64,000 nucleotides of DNA from Datnioides undecimradiatus. Taxonomy: Eukaryota > Chordata > Actinopteri > Lobotiformes > Datnioididae. The notes beneath the pieces were generated by a model. The model worked only from the letters and a program-made list of their open reading frames with translations, had not been told where the DNA came from and did not search any database. The stretch is from NCBI GenBank assembly GCA_008933995.1, contig WARS01000030.1, positions 6,865,304 to 6,929,303 of the forward strand. The letters run 5' to 3'. The translations under genes were made by a program, and so were the position numbers. Shown in pieces: positions 59,059 to 64,000 of this stretch (position 1 is the first letter of the stretch; every line of letters starts with the position of its first letter).

Positions 59059-60919
59059 CGTGCGTGTGTGTTTGCGTGTGTTCATCCATCTTCCCTATTT
59101 CAGTCTGTCTACATACCCTGCATTTTATTTTTTAAGCAGCTATTTAGTTTCAATTCCTCGTTCACAAATGAAGCAGGTTCAGTATTTAAGAAAATGAGCG
59201 AAGGAGCTTTAGGAGGGAATTTTTCACTGCAAGAGGAGCAGACTAATGCGAGCAGAGGAGGAGGATGTAGGAGAGGGAACATGATTCATTAGGGAGACAA
59301 TGACTGGAGTTACTCTGTAAAGAGTTCAGACTATGATGGAGGAAAGAAAGAGAGAGACTCTGCCATCTGACTGGAGTGGAGATACAGTAAAGTGATGCAC
59401 CAGGGAAATTTTGCTAAAGGCAACTGATGTTTTGTGTATAAACGTCATTTCTTAAACACGCAGAGTCAATTTATTTTGTTTTTGCGCGAGGGTGAACGTG
59501 TGCACTAGTGCACGGCCGTGTGGGGATTTGCCAGTGTTTGGGGTTTTGCAGACCCTGCTTTTCCTGCTTGCTGAGCTCGCATTGATTGCCGCGTGGTAGA
59601 CGCTGGGGCATTTGGTGACAGGCTGGAGATAATTTGTACCAATTGACAGAATGTCAACTCTGCTGTCGTCTCCATGGATTTACTGGTACAGTAAGGCAGA
59701 GAGATGGGCAGAGGGTTGGCCAGAGAGAGAAATGAATAGGGAAAGGAAGTGGAGAAAAACTGAAGACGAGTTGTTGAAGAAAGTTGAGCTAGAGAGCTGG
59801 TGAAAACAGAGGAGACAGATGTGAGAGAAAACAGGACAGAAACAAGTCAAACCTACAAAGAGTCGTGATGTCTTTCTCTGCTGCTGCCTAATAAGTCCAG
59901 AGATGTCGAAATGAGCGCGCTTCTTCTTCTCATCAGCTCAGGGTAACGTTTAACTCCCAGTCTGGAGTCTGTATTTTGACATCCTGTTAGGAGCCAGACG
60001 GTACAGTTTATGTCTAGCTCTGGCACCTTCAGCTACCCAGGGATTCCCTCAGTAGGAATGAATGTCAGCAATGTGGAGAGGATGGTAGTTTGTTTAATCT
60101 AGTGGGTACAGCTGTTGCTATGAGAGTTATAATATAAATGTGTGTGTCTGTTTTCCTGCGTGTGTTTTCCTGCTCTGTTTTTATACACCGCGGTGCCACC
60201 GCTCCCCCCCAGGAGCGGAAAGTGGAAGAAGTGACCACTGTGTGAATCACTGTTCGTCATAGGAATGAAGCAAAGTCACTGTAATTTTGCATGACAGCTG
60301 AGGTTCAAATAAGGTCGCAGTGCTTTAAAATGAAGTTATGTAATGGTGGTAAAAAGCGATATGGTCCAAGTTTAGGCCGCGAATGAAAGGTTTTGAGTAA
60401 AAAGGCAAAACAAGAAAATAAAATACGTCTGTTATAATTAGTTTGGCCTTTGCCTCTTTTCAAACTTCAAAATGTGTTATTAGAGCTCCGCCGCTCTCCC
60501 TGAATTTCAAGCTTGACCAACATATCAGTGAGTGAGCAGTTTTTAAATTAACACACCAGCTAATTCTGCACTTAAATCAGAATTCACCACCGCTAGAATA
60601 ATTTGAGTTCACCGACCCTTGAAAGGCGAGTCACAAAGTGCGTTTTGCACCCTGCTGACACGTTTTAATGCGGACTTTCCCTCAGAAAGACGTGACACCT
60701 CGATATTTCAGGAGGAAGCTGCTGAGCTTCTCACGTGATGTCCGAAACAGACACATGAAATGTTTTAGTTGTAGCTTATTAAATGTTTCATTGCATGGAC
60801 TGTCTTTCTAAATGAATGTCCCCAGTGTCTCAGTGGCCTTGGGGTCCAGTCATGTGTCTCTTAGCTTTGGTGCTCAGAGGGGAGTGAAAGTTTTAGGAAA
60901 ATTACTTTTTGCAAACAGA

Positions 60920-61105
60920 TAGATGGAAAGATCAATATTACCTGCAGACAGCACCAGGCTAGCTGTTTCCCCCTGTTGACAGTCTTTAAGCTAAGCTAAG
61001 CTATTGAACGATCAGATGTTAGAGTGGTATCGATCTTTTCATCTAACTCTCAGGAAGAGAGCTAAAGCAGTAGTTCTCAAAATGTCAAACTATTCCTTTA
61101 AGCCA
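60920..61105. repeat. dispersed repeat, AGCTAAGCTAA family, copy 6
   Basis: Plus orientation: GCTAGCTGTTTCCCCCTGTT, GACAGTCTTTAAGCTAAGCT, GAGTGGTATCGATC, TTCATCTAACTCTC, and the end AAACTATTCCTTTAA. This is the clearest 3' half of the family in the window. Confidence 0.6.
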
Positions 61106-61824
61106 TCTTTTAAAATATTCATCAAGGTTTGATTTCACGTGACTCACTAAGTGAAGCCTGTTGTTTCCACGGACAGTACTAGCAGTGCAAGACAACAGCT
61201 GTTTCTGCTGCTGCCACGGAGTCTGCAGGTGGCTGGGATGATAACTCGTGGGCCAGCTGATCTAGGATGAAGGACACACACGCGCTCACACACACACAGG
61301 AGCAGACTCTCAGGCCAGACTGATGCATGAATACAGGAAGAGCAAAGCTGAATGACTGTTGGGCGATTAATCCTGATCCTGTGTGGTCCTGTGGGTCACT
61401 GCTTGCCCTTGACGGACGCTCTCAGACACAAATGAGCAATCATGTACAGTAAATACTACATTATTCAAATCGCCACACACACACTGCAGGATGGAAGTCC
61501 AGCTGATGACCTCAGCCGCTTGGCCACCTGTTTGGCTTTTTCCCATCACTGTCCATACAGGAATAACACGGTATTAATCAATACTTAGAAAACTTGGTGT
61601 CTGTCAGGCATAACTTCATGTTCAAAAATAGGCTTTGGATCCTCTGGTGAGCTCAGCATGATTTTTGTGGAAAAGCCCACAGACGTATCTGGCCTGCCCT
61701 CTGAGGGTGGTGCAGTACAAGCGAGAAGTTCACAGCAGTGTCCTGTGTGTGTGTGTGTGTGTGACTTCAGAGTCTGTCTGCCCTGTAAGAGCTTGTTGGA
61801 GTTTTAAATGAAAACACAGTTTGA

Positions 61825-61879
<55 letters not shown>
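61825..61879. repeat. (CA)27 microsatellite
   Basis: A 55-base uninterrupted run; a short TG run lies just upstream at 61745-61762. Confidence 0.97.
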
Positions 61880-61881
<2 letters not shown>

Positions 61882-63063
61882 TTTAGTGACTGGAGCTTGT
61901 TAGTCGTACAGCAGGAGGAGCCAGATGATGCAGCCCACACACCAGGTGCACACTGCTGTCTGTCTGTCCTCTCCTGTCTCATCTCATCCTTTTCCACTGT
62001 CTTGATGAGGCTTTTAGAATTCTTTCTACTTTGATGTAACTTGTCGGCTCCTTTTTGTCTCAGATTCACTGACCTTTTTGCCGCCCTTCTCACATTTCAA
62101 TTTATTTCATTTTATCCTGCCAAGTTTACACATTTTCTTTGTCCTCCCAGTTTCTCTTTTCATCCTTCCTGTTTCCTCCAGGGTCCCTCTCATGCCTGAA
62201 CACACACATACATACAAACACACATCTCCACCCCTATATGCTCTTTGTTGTTTTTTGATATTTAACTGAGTTCAGAATCATAGTAGAGCAGAAATAATAT
62301 GTCAGCAGATTCATTAGTTGACTATTTTAGTGATGTAATAACTGTAAGTCTGTAACTGTCAGTTTTAGCTTCCCAGACCTTAGCAATCCCTGTTAATCCC
62401 TGCTAGTTTATTTAAGGATTTTAAGCTCAGTATATACCGTTTTGGACAAAGACACCACAACTTTGGTGTAACTGTAATTTTTCTCTACAAATGAGCCATA
62501 ATCAAAATTAAAATCTGCAGATTTGTATGTATGGAAATAGTCTTTACTTGTATCAGCATCATCTGTGTGCGGGTGTTTCTTTGTAATTGTGTGGCACCAT
62601 GTGATCTTCTGTCCCTTGCATACCTGTCTGACCCAGCTAAAAGTACAGATAAAGGGAGGGGGGCGAGTGTGGCCATTCCTAAATGAGTTGGCTGCAGAAG
62701 AAGAGAGAGATGGAGGGAAAGTAAACAACAGATGGCTGAAACATGTTGCCGCTATTCGCAGCAGCAGACGCTGCGCCAGCCCACCACCAGCCTCTTGAGA
62801 GGTTACTATGCAACGGCGACCGTGACGACACGGGGTCAGAGATCAAGTGCCTCCTTGATGACAGCCCATAATGCCAGATTGTCATCCACATGCTGTGCCA
62901 GACTGGGCCAGCTGAGACACACACTCACGCACACACTGAGAGTTTGTACAGTGTTAAATAGTGTTTTCGTTGGCTCAAGTTTGGCAGCGATGACTCTGGA
63001 ATCTTCCATGCAGTGTCCACCCTTAACCCACCTGCCAGCCGTTATGACACACACTGATGCAGC

Positions 63064-63067
<4 letters not shown>

Positions 63068-63095
<28 letters not shown>
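63068..63095. repeat. (TG)14 microsatellite
   Basis: Uninterrupted TG run. Confidence 0.92.
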
Positions 63096-63257
63096 AGTGA
63101 GTGTGTGTTTGTCCGAGTGCTGAACCCTCTCATGCTGAGGAGTGAACTGAGTGGTGGCACACATTGGCTGCCAGCTGCCATGACCTCATTCACAGCAAGA
63201 GAGACAGAAACAGAAAGACAGAGAATGGGAAAATACAAGTGGCCAAAATGAGATGAA

Positions 63258-63259
<2 letters not shown>

Positions 63260-63295
<36 letters not shown>

Positions 63296-63305
63296 TGTGT
63301 GTGTG
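63260..63305. repeat. (TG)n microsatellite
   Basis: About 22 TG units with one CT interruption. Confidence 0.93.
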
Positions 63306-63837
63306 AGACCTCACCTTGTGGTGTGGTGGCTAACTGGTTTGGTGGGAACATTTGTGCCTGTGTCATCAGTCTCTGGTTAAAAATAAAAACACTGTATGTA
63401 TTTTTATATTAACTTTACTGCACTTTACATTTTAGAGAAACACAAACAGTGGCCTTTAAGAAACTGAACTTTTCTTTCTGTGCTCTTTATTGGCTTTTCA
63501 GTTTGTGTTGGTTCATGTATTGATTGAGACAACAAACTAAAGACACAGCAATAATCAGGATTTCACATAATAACACTGCACGGTGGACAGCAGAACAAGG
63601 TTTAACACTTTGTTTTCTATGTTTACTTATACAGAAGTGTGAAACACTCTTACCAGAAGCGTCAGCTCAGTGTACACATAAATGGATGCTTTGTGGCTTG
63701 TGCAGCAGATACATGAGACATATATGGAGCTGTGTCATCCGCTTCCCTGTCTACCCGAGGTGTCACTGACTCTTTTCCTGTGAACAGGAAGCAGCAGCTA
63801 CTGTTCCTGGAAGAGGTCACTACGTCAGTATTACCAC

Positions 63838-63867
63838 ACACGCACACACACACACACACACACACAC
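63838..63867. repeat. (CA)n microsatellite
   Basis: About 14 CA units with one CG interruption. Confidence 0.92.
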
Positions 63868-64000
63868 CATTCTTGTAGGTTTTATTTGCTCATATTTAGT
63901 GCTGAAGACTATTGCTTGTTAGCTAAAAAAAAGCAATACATATCAGAGATGGGGAAAAAAAAACACATTTGTATGTTCTATAAAAATACAGTGACATCAG

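Larger units (their letters stand above)
56803..64000. other. gene-free stretch to the window end
   Basis: About 7.2 kb with no coding exon I can defend; it holds many CA/TG runs and two repeat fragments. If the exon at 56351-56802 is real, this is intron. Confidence 0.5.

Noticed and set aside
61680-61720. CTCF-like motif (reverse strand CCCTCAGAGGGCAG)
   Set aside because: A loose match only; short GC motifs of this kind occur by chance in 64 kb and there is no supporting context.

Overview
The window is vertebrate nuclear DNA, most probably from a percomorph ray-finned fish. All recognisable genes are split by GT-AG introns, the encoded proteins match known vertebrate families almost residue for residue, (CA)n microsatellites are very dense, and several degenerate dispersed repeats look like ones common in percomorph genomes (recognised from memory, not searched). 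No bacterial, viral or CRISPR-type content was seen.

Layout. (1) 1-574: the 3' end of a + strand rab11b gene: the last 25 bases of one exon and the complete final exon, ending in the prenylation signal CCQNL. (2) 2095-6880: a complete - strand marchf2 (membrane-associated RING-CH E3 ligase). It has four coding exons, 248 residues, a PDZ-binding ETIV end, a noncoding first exon near 6551 and a poly(A) signal at 2113-2118. rab11b and marchf2 are convergent. (3) 6900-11900: about 5 kb without a recognisable gene. (4) 11916-30850: a complete + strand slc25a36 (mitochondrial pyrimidine nucleotide carrier). It has seven coding exons, 311 residues and a 3' UTR of about 3.6 kb ending at AATAAA 30821-30830. 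marchf2 and slc25a36 are divergent, their 5' ends about 5 kb apart. Intron 4 holds two exon-like segments that would each act as a poison exon. (5) 30850-32450: a short intergenic stretch that looks like a conserved noncoding element. (6) 32454-32738: a promoter with two CCAAT boxes and a noncoding first exon with a strong donor, the start of another + strand gene. Its coding exons are not in the window. By gene order (SLC25A36 next to SPSB4 in human) spsb4 is the best guess. (7) 32739-64000: about 31 kb of intron-like DNA with many CA/GA microsatellites, decayed dispersed repeats, several sharp hairpins, candidate enhancer-like clusters, and one more possible 5' or internal noncoding exon at 56351-56802.

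The genes do not form a pathway. rab11b and marchf2 both act in endosomal trafficking, and their adjacency is conserved with human 19p13.2 (from memory). slc25a36 is a mitochondrial carrier whose human copy is on 3q23, so the window joins two segments that are separate in human. I found no convincing previously undescribed biological system. The most checkable unusual items are the two poison-exon candidates in slc25a36, a pre-miRNA-like hairpin at 41295-41360, and the 56.4-56.8 kb exon candidate.
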